A stretch of DNA of 64,000 bases, taken from positions 10,780,810-10,844,809 of the forward strand of contig NC_092051.1 in the NCBI RefSeq assembly GCF_003086295.3. Reading direction: 5' to 3'. The first letter of the stretch is position 1. Every line of letters starts with the position of its first letter. The stretch comes from Arachis hypogaea. Lineage: Eukaryota > Streptophyta > Magnoliopsida > Fabales > Fabaceae. The notes beneath the pieces are model-generated. The model saw only the letters and a list, made by a program, of their open reading frames with translations, made no database searches and was not told the origin of the DNA. Below are positions 1 to 12,151 of the stretch, in pieces. A program made the translations under genes and the position numbers.

Positions 1-3000
1 TCTCAAGATATGCTTAGATTTTTGATGTGATCTTGGCTCTTTTGCTTGTGCAATGGCTCCATTATTGTCGCACAGTAATGGAAGTGGTTCTTTAATTGAA
101 GGCACCACATCAAGCTCGTTTATGAACTTCTTCATCCACATAGCTTCTTTAGCTGCCTCACTTGCTGCTATGTACTTAGCTTCAGTTGTTGAATCAGCTA
201 CAGTAGCTTGTTTGGAACTTTTTCAACTCACTGCACCACCGTTTAAGGTGAAAACATAACCTGAAGTAGATTTGCTATCATCTTTGTCTGAGGCAAAACT
301 TGCGTCAGTGAACCCTTTTGGTATAAGTTCAGAATCTCCATAGATGAGGAATTGGTCTTTGGTTCTTCTTAAATATTTAAGAATGGATTTAACCACCTTC
401 CAGTGTTCCTCACCTGGATTTGCCTGATATCGACTGGCTACTCCTAGCGCATATGCGACATCAGGACGTGTACATGTCATGGTATACATGATAGCTCCCA
501 CTGCACTAGCATATGGTATTCTACTCATGCGTACTCTCTCTTCAGAAGTTTTAGGACAATCCTTTCTACTGAGAGTAATTCCAGTGCCTATTGGTAAATA
601 GCCCTTTTTGGAGTTTTCCATGTTATACCTTTTCAATATGGTATCAATGTATATAGATTGTGAGAGTCCGAGCAACCTTTTAGATCTATCTCTATAGATC
701 TTTATTCCTAGAATATAGACTGCTTCTCCCAAATCTTTCATGGAGAATTGTTGAGATAGCCAAATTTTGGTATTTTGCAATGCTGGTACATCATTTCCTA
801 TTAGTAATATGTCATCAACATAGAGTACTAAGAAAATGACTGTACTCCCACTAAATTTTTTGTATATGCAAGGATCCTCTTCACACCGGATAAAATCGAA
901 CTTTTCGATTGTCTTATTAAAGCAAATGTTCCAACTTCTAGAAGCTTGCTTTAGCCCATAAATGGCGCGTTGCAGCTTACAAATTTTACTATGATCAGAC
1001 TGAAATGTGAAACCTTCAGGTTGTGTCATGTACACTTCCTCTTTGAGTTCTCCATTGAGAAAAGCTGTGTTCACATCTATTTGCCATATTTCATAATCAT
1101 AGTAAGCTGCTATAGCAAGTAGAATCCGAATAGATTTGAGCATTGCCACAGGAGAAAATGTTTCTTCATAATCTATTCCCTCCTTTTGACGGTATCCCTT
1201 GGCAACTAGACGGGCTTTATAGGTCTCTACCTTACCATCTGCTCCAATCTTTTTCTTGTAAACCCATTTACAACCAATAGGTTTTATGTCTTTTGAGGGT
1301 TCAACCAAAGTCCAAACATTGTTGATCCTCATAGACTCTATTTCGGATTCCATGGCACTCTGCTATTTTAGACTTTCGGAACTTTGCATTGCCTCTTCAT
1401 AAGTCTTAGGATCATTATCATCATAATCGATCCCATTTTCTACATCATCTTGCACTATTAGGTTTAGCCTTAGTGGTGGACGATGTTCTCTTGTGGACCG
1501 TCGAAGAGGTAGTTCTTGTACCAAAGGTAGTTCAAGGATTGGTTCATTAATCTCTCTTTGAACTACTATTGGTTCGTTATCCTCAACTCTTGAAGATGAT
1601 AAATTTGGTGTTAGTTTGAGTACATCCAAAGTTGGTTGCTCAACTTGAATTTCATGTTCTTGAGCTTGTACTATTTCATTGGTTTCTTGAACTTCATCAA
1701 GTTCTATTTCTTCACCTTGTCTTCCTTCGGAAAGAAATTCCTTTTCTAAAAAGGTTCCACCTCTTGCCACAAACACTTTGTGATCAGAAGGGTGATAGAA
1801 ATAATAACCCATTGTTTCTTTAGGGTAACCAATGAATCTACATTTATCGGACCTAGCATCAAGTTTATTACTTTGCAATTTCTTAACATATGCTGGACAT
1901 CCCCAAACTCTAATGTGCTTGAGATTTGGTTTTCGTCCTTTCCATATCTCATATGGTGTTGAAGAAACTGCTTTAGTGGGTACTTTATTTAGCAGATATG
2001 CTGCTGTTTCTAAAGCATAGCCCCATAAATTCAATGGAAGATCAGTAAAACCCATCATGGATCGAACCATATCTAATAAAGTTCGATTCCTCCTCTCTGA
2101 AACACCATTGTGTTGTGGAGTACCAGGAGGTGTCCATTGAGAAAGAATCCCATTTTTCTTTAAGTACTCAAGAAAATTATCATTTAGATATTCTCTTCCT
2201 CTATCAGATCTAAGCACCTTAATGCTTTTACCTGTTTGATTTTCAACTTCACTGCGAAAAATTTTGAACATTTCAAATGACTCAGATTTGTGTTTCATAA
2301 GATACACAAAGCCATATCTAGACATATCATCAGTGAAAGTGATAAAATAGGAATATCCTCCTTTGGCTTGAATTTTCATTGGTCCACAAACATCTGTATG
2401 TATTAGTACCAATAATTCTGTAGCCCTTTCTCCATGTCCCATAAATGGAGTTTTGGTCATTTTTCCTTTGAGACAGGATTCACAAGTTACATATGATTCA
2501 TAATCATATTTGTTAAGGTAACCTTCTTTATGTAACTTAGAAATCCTTTTTTCCCCTATATGACCAAGTCTACAATGCCAAAGATATGATTCATTTACTT
2601 GATTATTCCTCTCTCTTTTGAGAGTAGAAACATGCATGACAGAATTACCATTTAAATCGGGAAGAATATAAATGCCATATTGGAGATAGCCATTTACGTA
2701 TAAGTCATCACCATAATAAGTAGAACAAATGCCATTTTTAATATTAAAATAAAAACCACGTTTGTCCAACATAGAAACAGAAATAACATTTGTAACAAAA
2801 TTATGAACATAATGACAATTCTCCAATATTAATGTCTTGCCCGTAGGCATTGCTAAAGAAATAGATCCTATAGCTACAGCAGCAACATTTGCTCTGTTCC
2901 CGACTTGAAGGTAAGTTTCTCCCTTCTTCAGCCATCTACTTACTCGTAGTCCCTGCAACGAATTGCAAATATTATGAGCACTTCCGGTATCTAATACCCA

Positions 3001-3924
3001 TATAGAAGAATTAATAGTAGCTAAAGAAATCATGAAAACTGTTTTCAAGCGTGTCTTACCTTCCTCTTTGGTTTTCAAAGAAGCAAGGTACTCCTTGCAG
3101 TTTCTTTTCCAATGACCTTTGCCTTTACAATAAAAGCATTCAGCATCATTTTTGTCAGCCTTTTCTTGTTTGCCCTTGGGTTTGGTCACACCACCTTTAG
3201 GTGCCATGGGTTCTCTTTTAAAATTATTCTTTCCATTTCCTCTTGCTTTCCACTTTCCTTTTTTCTTAGAAGAGTTGCCAACTACCATAGCAACTCCTTT
3301 CTTTTTCTCAGATGCAATTTGATTCTCATAATCAATTAGCATGTTGAGCATTTCATGAAGATCACAGCTTACTTTAATCATATTAAAGCTAACAATGAAT
3401 TGTGAAAAGGTTTCTGGAAGAGATTGCAAGATCCAATCTTATGAAAGTTCTTTGCCCAATTTGCATCCCAACTTCTCAAGTTGTTCAATAAGATCAATCA
3501 TCTTAGGAACATGGGGTCCAACAGGAGAGTCCACATCAAGTGTAGATCTAAACAAAATTTTGGACAATTGATATCGGGCCGTCTTACTTTGTGCACCATA
3601 CATCTTCTTAAGATGTTCAATAATAGTTGGTGGATCCATATCCTGATGTTGCCTTTGAATATCAGAACCCATGGATGCCAGAATGATGCATTTGGCAGTA
3701 AGACAATTTTTCAAGTACTTCTCATAAGCCTTGGTTGCCTCATTATCAATACTTCCATCCTCTTTAGGAACTGGGGCCGTTACAGCAGGCTTATCGATTA
3801 TATCAATTAGCCTTTCATGCATGAGAACAATTCTCAAATTGCGATACCAATCATCATAATTGGCTCCAGCCAATTTGTTATTTTCAAGTATGCCACGCAG
3901 TGATAGAGTAGACATATTATTCAT
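1..3924 (-). pseudogene. copia gag-pol polyprotein with three in-frame stops
   Basis: One reading frame covers the whole element; the chosen start is the ATG at 3922-3924. Visible landmarks are a CCHC zinc knuckle (CX2CX4HX4C, about 3099-3140), the aspartic protease motif DTG (about 2985-2995), the integrase HHCC finger (about 2465-2590) and catalytic core, the reverse transcriptase YVDD box (811-822), and the start of RNase H up to the window edge. The frame is broken by TAA at 3439-3441 between the gag body and the zinc-knuckle part, TAG at 1363-1365 before the RT domain, and TGA at 223-225 at the RT/RNase H boundary. The frame itself never shifts. The host would gain no active protein unless stops are read through. 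Confidence 0.92.
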
Positions 3925-4069
3925 GAATCTAAAAGGAAAAAACAAATATAAGTACGTATTCACACATACAAATAACACTTTCTACAATAATTATTATTAT
4001 AGAAAATTAAGAAATCTTTATTTCTTAAATTAAGTGTTAAAAAAAATATTTAAAATCATGAATGAGTAT

Positions 4070-4290
4070 CTTGGTTGTCAAGTCATTACTCATACATTTT
4101 TAAACAGATGATTAAATGTATCACATACAATTTTAATCCCAAATAATTACCTAGTTGTCAGGTTATTATTTAATTGAATTATATTTTATACCCCTAGGTT
4201 GTCTAGGTTCAAGTAAAAATTAATTCATTCCATGTATCAAATACATATATATAAATTTTATCATTGAGTACGAATTTCCTGGTTGTCAGG
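4070..4290 (-). repeat. Four covarying stem-loops in the retrotransposon leader
   Basis: Four hairpins lie between the primer-binding site and gag, at 4070-4082, 4150-4162, 4193-4207 and 4278-4290. On the minus (RNA) strand each has the loop ACAAC. The stems differ but stay paired: CUUG/CAAG, CCUG/UAGG (with a G-U pair), CCUAG/CUAGG and CCUG/CAGG. Each is flanked further out by a second, different, complementary AT-rich or GAGTA/TACTC segment. Conserved loop with compensatory stem changes suggests RNA structure rather than simple repetition. A packaging or dimerisation role is inference. Confidence 0.7.
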
Positions 4291-4544
4291 TAACTCCTCG
4301 TAAACAAAATATAAAATTTATTTATCTTTTTTTTCCTTTCAGTTTTATTTCATAAATAAATAAAAAATAATAATAACAGTATGTTCCTAACATACATATA
4401 ATTTTATCCCATATAAATTTATAATTTTAATAATAGCATCCCATGCCATTATTAGGAATCACATTCACTATAATAACAAAATTTAAATTAATCCTATTAA
4501 TTCTGTAAATTTTTGCAATAAAATTTTAAACACAAAAGGGCCAT

Positions 4545-4557
4545 GGCTCTGATACCA
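4545..4557 (-). other. Primer-binding site, initiator tRNA-Met type
   Basis: The minus strand reads TGGTATCAGAGCC one base after the LTR end. This matches the sequence complementary to the 3' end of plant initiator methionine tRNA used by most copia elements, and it fixes the inner LTR border. Confidence 0.9.
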
Positions 4558-4558
4558 C

Positions 4559-5050
4559 TGTAGGATTACAAGTGTTCATAACACGCAGCGGAAGTAATAA
4601 AGTAATCCTATTGGTCTATTTTGTGCTTAAAACTTTATTGAAATAAGATGGGTTAGATGCCAATACCTGAGTACCCTAGTGAATGAAAACTTTCTCCTTC
4701 GATAGTACGAAGGTACTATGTGTATCCACACCGAGACTGATCCTTGTTGTCAACTCCTTGACCAATGGATTTAACTGAGAAATTTCTTGCAACTCCTTGC
4801 ACCAGCAATTCTTCACTAAGAATTGGAATATTTGTGTATGTGGAGGTAAAAGAAAAACTTGTGTGTCCTTTCTTTTATCATATACACATATATATAGTAT
4901 GAGATTGGTGACTGATTTGTGAATCAAATTACAATTTAATTTGAAACAGAATCAGTTGGGATCTTATCCATATTTAAAACTCATCATAGAATAAATAATT
5001 AATTATTTAATATTCTCAATTATCATATTATTATATTCATGGTGCTAGCA
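4559..5050 (-). repeat. 5' LTR of the copia element (outer boundary approximate)
   Basis: On the plus strand the LTR starts TGTAGGATTACAAG at 4559, which is the CA-terminated 3' end of the LTR on the minus strand, directly abutting the primer-binding site. The outer end is placed near 5050, where a TG dinucleotide is available on the minus strand; 5039 is also possible. A TATATATA motif at 4889-4896 is well placed to be the LTR promoter. A short open frame at 4676-4927 lies wholly inside the LTR and is not taken as a gene. Confidence 0.7.
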
Positions 5051-5060
5051 AAGAATATAA

Positions 5061-5100
5061 TAATATTCCATTTGAATTAATAATATTCCATTTGAATTAA
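5061..5100. repeat. Perfect tandem duplication of a 20-mer
   Basis: The 20-bp sequence beginning TAATATTCCA occurs twice in direct succession, between the end of the LTR and the start of the 421-bp repeats. Confidence 0.95.
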
Positions 5101-6011
5101 CCAGCTTGGTAGGCTCCATAGATTTGCAACATCAGAAATTGCTACCTAAATGATGTAGATCATGTAACATTTTTTCATCCATATTTTCTTACAACATTGA
5201 ACATCCGTCATTTATAGAAATTAAAGGTCAATCAAATGAACCAGAAACAGATAAAGAATTAACTACTAAAATATCAAGCCCAGGCTCCATCAAATTTTAA
5301 ACATGTTTGTTTTAATCGAATGATCCATGAACCATGTGATATTACTATCCATGCTTTAATTTAAAACAAAAATTGAAAATCAACAGTATAACACTGACAG
5401 TCGTGTAGAGTAAGAGTACAAAGGCAGTTAAAAAAATCAAGCTAAACAAGGTACTAGGAAGCATAGCTGTTACAAATTGAATTTCTAATTACGTAAGTAA
5501 CGAAAACAAGTCCTAATATAACCAGCTTGCTAGGCTCCATAGATTTACAACATCAGAAATTGCTACCTAAATGATGTAGAGAATGTAACATTTTTTCATT
5601 CATCTTTTCTTACAAAATTGAACATCCGTCATTTATAGAAATTAAAGGTTAATCAAATGAACCAGAAACAGATAAAGAATTCACTACTAAAATATCAAGC
5701 CCAGGCTCCATCAAATTTCAAACATGTTTGCTTTAATCAAAGTATCCATGAATCATGTGATATTACTATCCATGCTGTAATTAAAAAAAAAACATGAAAA
5801 TCAACAGCATAAAACCCACAGTCGTGTGCAGTAAGAGTACATAGGCAGTTAAAAAAAAATCCAGTTAAACAAGGACCTTGGAAGCATAGCTGTTAAAAAT
5901 TGAGCTTCTTATTACATAAGTCACCTAAACAAGTCCTAATATAACCAACTTTTGAGGCTCCATAGATTTCCAACATCAGAAATTGCTACCTAAAACATAT
6001 AGATCATGTCA
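5101..6011. repeat. Tandem repeat, about 421 bp unit, 2.2 copies
   Basis: Units start at 5101, 5522 and 5945, each beginning with a version of CCAGCTTGCTAGGCTCCATAG. The first two are full length and differ by scattered substitutions and small indels; the third stops after about 65 bp. No open frame runs through the unit. The block ends against a long AT-rich stretch to 6790 in which I see nothing else. Confidence 0.85.
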
Positions 6012-6934
6012 CAACGCTCAACTTTATCCATTCATCCAGTATAATTTTTCCACCGCAAGTATTAAAAAAATCAAACAGACAAACTAACTTGGAAAAAATT
6101 CAAGGCAACGCATTATTTATTTCGATTTGGTGTGTCAAAGGGACTAATCATATAGACTTACTCACTGTTTTAAAAGTCTAAAGCTGGTTTATTTATAATG
6201 TTCCCAAATATTGATTGCGATTGTTATCAAATATGCTGATCAACATGTAAATTCAGTCTTTGCACGGTTAGACTCAATCCCAAAACTACTTTGACTTATA
6301 TCTTTCCAATCAAATGGATCAAATGCAAGTGGACATGTGAGGAAGAAGTAAAATACACTTTCAGCTAAGACTAGAAAAAATGTAAATTGATTCGAAATTA
6401 TACTTACAATTTTTTCCTAAAATAAACAAACATGATTCCAATTCACACCTATCTCTTCAATATAAAACATACATAATCAGATAATTTAACAGTTTTTCAA
6501 TTGTGACAACCTTTTAGGTTAGGTTTTGTAATGAACAAAAATATTTAACATCCTCAACCTAATTTCAAACACTTGTAAAAAATATTCAACCATCCGTTCA
6601 TGTATAAAAATGACCATCCGATTTAGATTCGTTAAACAACTCACAAATAAACATATTCATAGCACGTGCTTCACACGAATTGCTGACTTACTAATATCCG
6701 GAGGCAAAACAAACCCAAATACAGTAAATCATTAAAAAACAAGACGCGAAAACCCGGATGCTCAAAAACATGTACGTGTCATTATTCCTTGCAACTTCCA
6801 TATGTTCACAAACACTTGGAGAACTCAAGCAGGGCCAGAAATTTGCACAACCAGCAAAACCATTCTATGCAACCAGAACATAAAAGTAACTATGAACATC
6901 TAAACATTCAATTAACGGTTATCGGGTTACTGAC

Positions 6935-7260
6935 CTTCAATCTAGGAAGGGAAAAACAGCCCACGGCTTCTCTTGTTGTATCTGAGGATGACTCCAAGCG
7001 ACGCGAACATGCAAGGGCTATAACCTACGGAGATTGCGGGTAAAGAACAATGCCGGTGGTTTTCTGGGCAACTTCCACGCGACGGGGCCCCGGATGCTCG
7101 CCTGCTGCTTCATGTCTTCACAATGGAGGCGCCGGTGGATGGTCGATTCGGCGGGTGGCAGGATGGACGATGAGTTTTAGCGAAAAAGAAGCGGCTAACG
7201 TGGGAAGATCTCCCTTCATCAATGCCGTTTCAAATGGCGAAGGCTAATGTTTCCTTTCCT
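6935..7260 (-). other. GC-rich island, possible untranslated first exon
   Basis: This is the only GC-rich stretch for several kilobases. On the minus strand it ends with a good splice donor (AAG then GTCAGT) at 6935/6934. Reading frames in both directions are short (65-84 codons or less) and resemble nothing I know. It may be the promoter and 5' untranslated exon of a minus-strand transcript whose intron holds the 421-bp repeats, or a non-coding RNA. No TATA box is obvious upstream. Evidence is weak. Confidence 0.25.
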
Positions 7261-7900
7261 GAATGGTGTTCAAAAGGTAGGGAAGGGGAAATGTTTTTAC
7301 CATTGGGTCAAAGAAGGGGGGAGTGGATGGGGTGATTACGATGGAAGTAATTAAGATAATTAAAATTAGGATTTATGGAAGGTGGGTGTTTACGAGTATA
7401 CCTAGGTTAGTAAATTAATTGGGCTAGTTTCGTGCCCATTGTTCATATTGTTCAATAAAGTCATTGTCCCCCTATCATTCTCCTATTCTTTTTTATTAGA
7501 ATATATTAGATTTTATTAGAATTATTTATTATAAGTTATTACGTTTTTATGAATTATGATTTTAATTCTCTGAACATTTATAAATATATTTTTATGAATT
7601 ATGATTTTGATTCTCTAAATATTTATAAATATATTTTTATATTGTATCATTCGATATAATTCAAATAGACACAAATCTTTTCTCTATTAAACTCTCTTTT
7701 ACCGTCTTACCTTTCTAACAGTTTTGACTAACATCATCTTGTTTTTTTTCCCTCTCAATTATTGTGCTTTGTGCTTAGTGCTTACACAGTTACACTGAAT
7801 CCATTATAATTTGTTGGTTTGTTCTATTGGCTTTCACAAAGAAAAGTCCATCATTAAATTTGAATCATGAATAGCCAAATAGATTGTACATAGAATCATA
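7261..7900. other. Intergenic, nothing recognised
   Basis: AT-rich sequence between the GC-rich island and the MITE. It contains two near-identical stretches around 7545-7580 and 7590-7640 (ATGAATTATGATTTT type) but no convincing gene. Confidence 0.6.
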
Positions 7901-8293
7901 GGTAGCGTTTGTTTTAAAGTACTAAGACAGAGACTGAGAGACTGAGACCTAATATTATGTTTGTTGGTTCAGAGACTGTTACTAAAATTTTTGTCTCTGT
8001 CCCTAAAATTTCAGTATTTCAGTACCTCCAAAACGTAAGGACACAGGGGACTGAAATTTTTAGAGACAGAGATTGAAACTTTAATAACATTTTATACCTA
8101 AAATACTCTCATTTCAATTAATTAATTTCAATTTTATCTTTTGTACAAATTAAATTAGAGTTTCATTATTGTTTTAATTTTTGTCTCCCACTTTGCACCA
8201 AACAAAATACTGAGATTTATTTCTGTCTCTGTCTCTTAGTCCTTATCTCTCAGTCTCAGTCTTTCAGTTTTTGTCTCTCCAACAAACGCTACC
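7901..8293 (+). mobile_element. 393-bp MITE, copy 1
   Basis: The element starts GGTAGCGTTTGTT and ends with the inverted sequence AACAAACGCTACC. The flanks carry a 3-bp repeat ATA (7898-7900 and 8294-8296). Its subterminal parts are full of GACAGAGACTGAGA-like sequence. A second copy of exactly the same length lies in opposite orientation at 16303. A 3-bp duplication fits PIF/Harbinger, although ATA is not the usual TWA target, so the superfamily is uncertain. Confidence 0.9.
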
Positions 8294-8500
8294 ATAGATA
8301 ACAAATAAAGAAAAATGAAACAATTGAATACATAAACAATAAATAGTACAATACACGTAGAAATAAAACTAATACACAACATACTAGAGTCTAAGAATAG
8401 TAACATACATCGTATTAAAAAAATATTTCTTAACCTAGGCTTCTTGCTTAATTACCTAACATACATATAGACACCCTTTTATAACACAGTTCTTGTAGAA

Positions 8501-10278
8501 TTAAGATATTTGCAAACTAGTTAAACCACGTCTAGAGAGCTCCACACTAGGCTCATTCTTTGGAATCACATTGAAATTGAAATTGAAAAATTTCTCAGAC
8601 AATTCACCCACAAATTTGTTGAACTCAAATGGTTTCTTGTTCCATTTCTTGGTGGATTCCTTGGCAACAATGAAGTTTCTCATCTTCACATTCTCCTCCT
8701 TCATCACATCAATTGCCATACTCAGCTGCCTTATCACCTCTATCTTCTCCTCATCCTTCTGCTTGAGTTGTTCCCTCTGTGCCTCATTCTCTTCTTTAAG
8801 CCTCTCTATTTCTTCCCTCAGCATTATTACTTCATCACAAGCAGAATCTTTCATCTTGAGTTGATCCTTCTGTGCCTTGTTCTCTTCATTGAGTCTCTTC
8901 ATCTCATCCCTCAATCTTATCACTTCATCATTCACAGCAACATATGAAACTTCCACCTCTTCTTTGTGATTAGACTTGCTCTCTTCTTCTTCTTCTTCTA
9001 CTTCTTGCTCAGGATCATCAACTTCAGATTCCACATCATAACTCTCTGAATAGGTATCATAACCACGATGATCATCTGCAAAAGTCAGCAACTTCTCGAA
9101 CCGATGCTTGGCGGATGCAAACGGGGATCCTCCTGAATTGAGTAGGCCGATTCCAGTTTCGGGTCTGACTTGATCATAGCGCTCGGCTAGCGAGCGATGC
9201 GTCCTATAGAAATCTTCAACCATTCTCAAAAGCTCTGGCCTCTTCTTGTAGTACATCTCTGCACGCTTGGCAAAGGAATCTGCATCTTCTTCAATTACCT
9301 TTAACATAGCTTTTGTCTTCTCATTTAGTTCTGCAATAAGCCTCAATAGACATTCACATATCAGTGCTAAATCACTTTTTACTTTTTTACCCTTTTCCCT
9401 CTCAACAATATAATCCTCTGCCACAAATGCAGAGTAGCAGCATATACAAGTCACAGTCAAACTAAACAAAGGTTGCTCCAACGGCTAAATACACAAGGCA
9501 AAAAGTAGAAAAAGAACTTGAAAGGCAACACTCAGATAACGGTGGCCTAAAAACTTTTTATGATGCTACAGCTACACTAGTGACATCATTTTTTTAATTG
9601 ACAAATGCTACCAGTTAAGAAAAATTGGAAGTTTTGGTGATTGGTAGTTGATAAAGTTTTATACCCCAATTCTATTGATCTAATAATCAAGTAGCATAAT
9701 ACAAGATTCTGGCAAATAAATTCCTGCAAAAATTCTAACTCCAATATTCTCTTTTACTTGTAAAACACTATATGTCTATACCTATACGAAGATATCTAAG
9801 ACTAATTGCGGGAAACGGTTGTGAACATGTAGATAAAGGGGAGATTAGGTTGGGCCTGAATCATCATGTGTTATGCCACAGTTACAGGGATAAGCTCAAT
9901 CTTTCTTAACTCAATCAAAGCATGATTCAATGCACAGCAGATTATTATTAGTCATTACTCATTAGAACCAGGGCTAGTTTTTGACAAGAAGATGCTCCTA
10001 ATTTCAAATCACTGATGAGGCTAAACAAGATGGGCAAAGGACTTTCTATGCATATAATAAGTTACAAGACAATCTAATAATCACAAATTATCAGTTACAA
10101 CTGACGAATTTGTCCAAAATTGCAACCGTTTTTGACTATGTAAATTAATAAGGATGGATACAGAGGAATGAAGATTGGAACCTGAAAGAGTGGATTGAAG
10201 CCACGGGGAACGGTTGGTGGTGGTGGTGTCAAGCCACCACCAGTGTGAAGGTTGATTCTTGGTCATTTCATCCATCAT
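8501..10278 (-). CDS. NETWORKED 3 (NET3)-like NAB-domain protein
   Basis: Two exons, 10182-10278 and 8501-9330, joined across an 851-bp intron with GT..AG borders, give about 308 residues. The start is the first of two adjacent ATG codons at 10276-10278. Exon 1 supplies the SHWWWLD start of the NAB (NET actin-binding) domain and exon 2 the rest, with the diagnostic EEDADSFAKRAEMYYKKRPE segment; together residues 12 to about 86. An acidic linker follows near 125-145 (EVEEEEEESK), then a heptad-repeat coiled coil rich in E, K and L. NAB proteins link actin filaments to plant membranes, and this short NAB-plus-coiled-coil form is typical of subgroup 3. A polypyrimidine leader and a probable 5' UTR intron lie upstream. 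A bare reading frame running upstream from exon 2 is intron read-through. Confidence 0.88.
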
Positions 10279-11200
10279 CTTCTTCTTCTTCCTCTTCTGC
10301 TTCACTCTTCTCCTGTTGCTTATCATCAACAAAAACAAACATAAATATGATGGCAAAACAACAAAGAAGAACCTCGGTTTCCCCAAACAAGAAGTGATAC
10401 GCAAGCATAACCATATATATACTAGGATTAACAAGTCTCCATCACATTCACATACTCCAAACAATCACAAACACATATAGCTAAAAGATAAAAACGGAAA
10501 TCACTAAAAGATAAAAATGAGAAATTGCGTGGAGTAACTAACTGCACCGACTCAACAGTGGCACTGCCTCTTCGTTGTTTACAAGAACACGGTTCCACAC
10601 AAATCCATATAAGGTCAAAAATATAAGGATGTTATCGTCATTTCAAACACTGCTATTACTACCAGTACCGAAACCAAAGGTGAACCTTCAAAAACACACA
10701 AACATAAAAGCGAGAAAAATTGCAGAAAAAGTTACATCTAACTGAGGTGCATGTACATGGGGGAATACGTTGAGCGATGGGGATAGAAAGGACAAAAGAC
10801 AATGCCCATCTCGTAAATCAATAAGAACGGAAAGGAAAGGGCGCAAGACCAACCTGGTTCTTGAATGCTTCCGAGTCGACTCACCGAGTCACAGTGGTGG
10901 TCTTCTGCTGCAAGCAGAGACAAGAGAGGGAGACCGGTATCTTAAAATGTTGTTCACTTCTTCTTTCTCGATTTTGAATTCTTTTGTCTCTATTCTCACC
11001 TCTTCACTCAATCATATTCACACACGTGTACCAATCTCATGGTCCCCAATCTCCTACTCCTACCCTTGTTACTATTTGCCAATTTCTAGATTTTTTTTTT
11101 CCTTGTGACAGAGACAGTAGTAATAACATAAAATAAGAATATGGTGTGAGTATATGATTATAACATAATTAACTTTTTAATCATCATGTCACACCTAGTA
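10279..11200 (-). promoter_or_regulatory. Leader and promoter region of the NET3-like gene
   Basis: Upstream of the start the minus strand is purine/pyrimidine-biased. A possible untranslated exon at about 10853-10960 ends with a donor (CCAG then GTTGGTC), and a plausible acceptor (CAACAG) lies just upstream of the ATG. A CACGTG G-box sits at 11023-11028. Exon limits are inference. Confidence 0.35.
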
Positions 11201-11728
11201 CATTAAATAAATCACATCGTAGTTTAAGAATATGATTTTATATTATACGATAATAATAAATATATTGGAAAACACATGGTGACTGCGGGATCATGCATGG
11301 ATTAGTATTTAGTAACGTGATGGAGCGAGCACACATGGTGTAACGGTCGGAAAACGTAATTGAATATGGAGCTTTGGTAAATTAATATGATGGGTGTCCA
11401 ATTACTTTTCTTTCAATGTTCATTTATTATTATTCTGATTAAAGGAAGCCCACATGAATTGAAAGAAAGTTGTAACGGGCAAGTGATAACAAACAAAGCA
11501 TTGTGGTGGATTAGGGTAGTAAGTACAGCCTGGGCCCAGAGCCTATTTTCATTCATGTTCACATGACAACGTTTGTGATTTTGGTTTTGGGATATAGAAT
11601 GTGTTTCTCTACTTTTTTCTCTCGTGCACTGTCCTATTACCCGTCTTATATCCATTTCCTCAAATTCCTTCAAGTTTGTTCTTCAGTTGCCTTAAAAATG
11701 AACCACGGTTTATTATCGTTTCCTTTTC
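11201..11728. other. Intergenic, nothing recognised
   Basis: AT-rich sequence; only short unsupported reading frames are present. Confidence 0.5.
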
Positions 11729-11736
11729 TATTTAGG

Positions 11737-12143
11737 TAGGGGTGGCATCGGGGCGGGTCTTCCCCGCCAACAATAACTCGCATAAAATTTGTTTCACTCT
11801 TATCTGTGGGTAGCAAAAGGGTTGAATCCTAATTTGTCTCTATGGGTATTCATTCCGTTTCTATTCGCCCCTATAATTATTAAAATCTAATAAATAAAAT
11901 TAAATTTTAAAATTTATATAATTATCATCACATACATAATATAAATTAAAGTAAAATTTTAAATATGATATAATATTATTTATCATTTTAGATTTTTAGT
12001 AATTATTTTACATATATTATATATATATCGGAGCGGATAGGAACAGGTAGTATCTAAATTCGATCTCGCCCAACTAAAAACCTGTCCTGATACAGGACGG
12101 ATCAAAGTGAATACCTGCGAATTCAGGTAGTGTTGCCATCCTA
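11737..12143. mobile_element. Non-autonomous hAT element, 407 bp
   Basis: Termini are TAGGGGTGGCA and, inverted, TAGGATGGCAA. The element is bordered on both sides by the same 8 bp, TATTTAGG (11729-11736 and 12144-12151), the duplication length of hAT transposons. The subterminal regions are rich in GGCGGGT-type sequence and the core is AT-rich with no reading frame. Confidence 0.88.
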
Positions 12144-12151
12144 TATTTAGG

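Larger units (their letters stand above)
1..5050 (-). mobile_element. Ty1/copia LTR retrotransposon, cut by window edge
   Basis: The element runs right to left. The 5' LTR begins near 5050 (approximate) and ends at 4559, followed by a primer-binding site, a hairpin-rich leader and a gag-pol reading frame that runs off the window at base 1. The domain order gag, zinc knuckle, protease, integrase, reverse transcriptase, RNase H puts integrase before RT, which defines Ty1/copia rather than Ty3/gypsy. The 3' LTR and polypurine tract lie outside the window, so LTR identity and target duplication cannot be assessed. Three in-frame stops make it non-autonomous, but there is no frameshift across almost 4 kb, which suggests fairly recent insertion. 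The right boundary near a TGCTAGCA sequence is a guess. Confidence 0.93.

Noticed and set aside
4676..4927. 83-codon frame in the copia LTR
   Set aside because: It lies entirely within the LTR, crosses the likely promoter, and resembles no protein.
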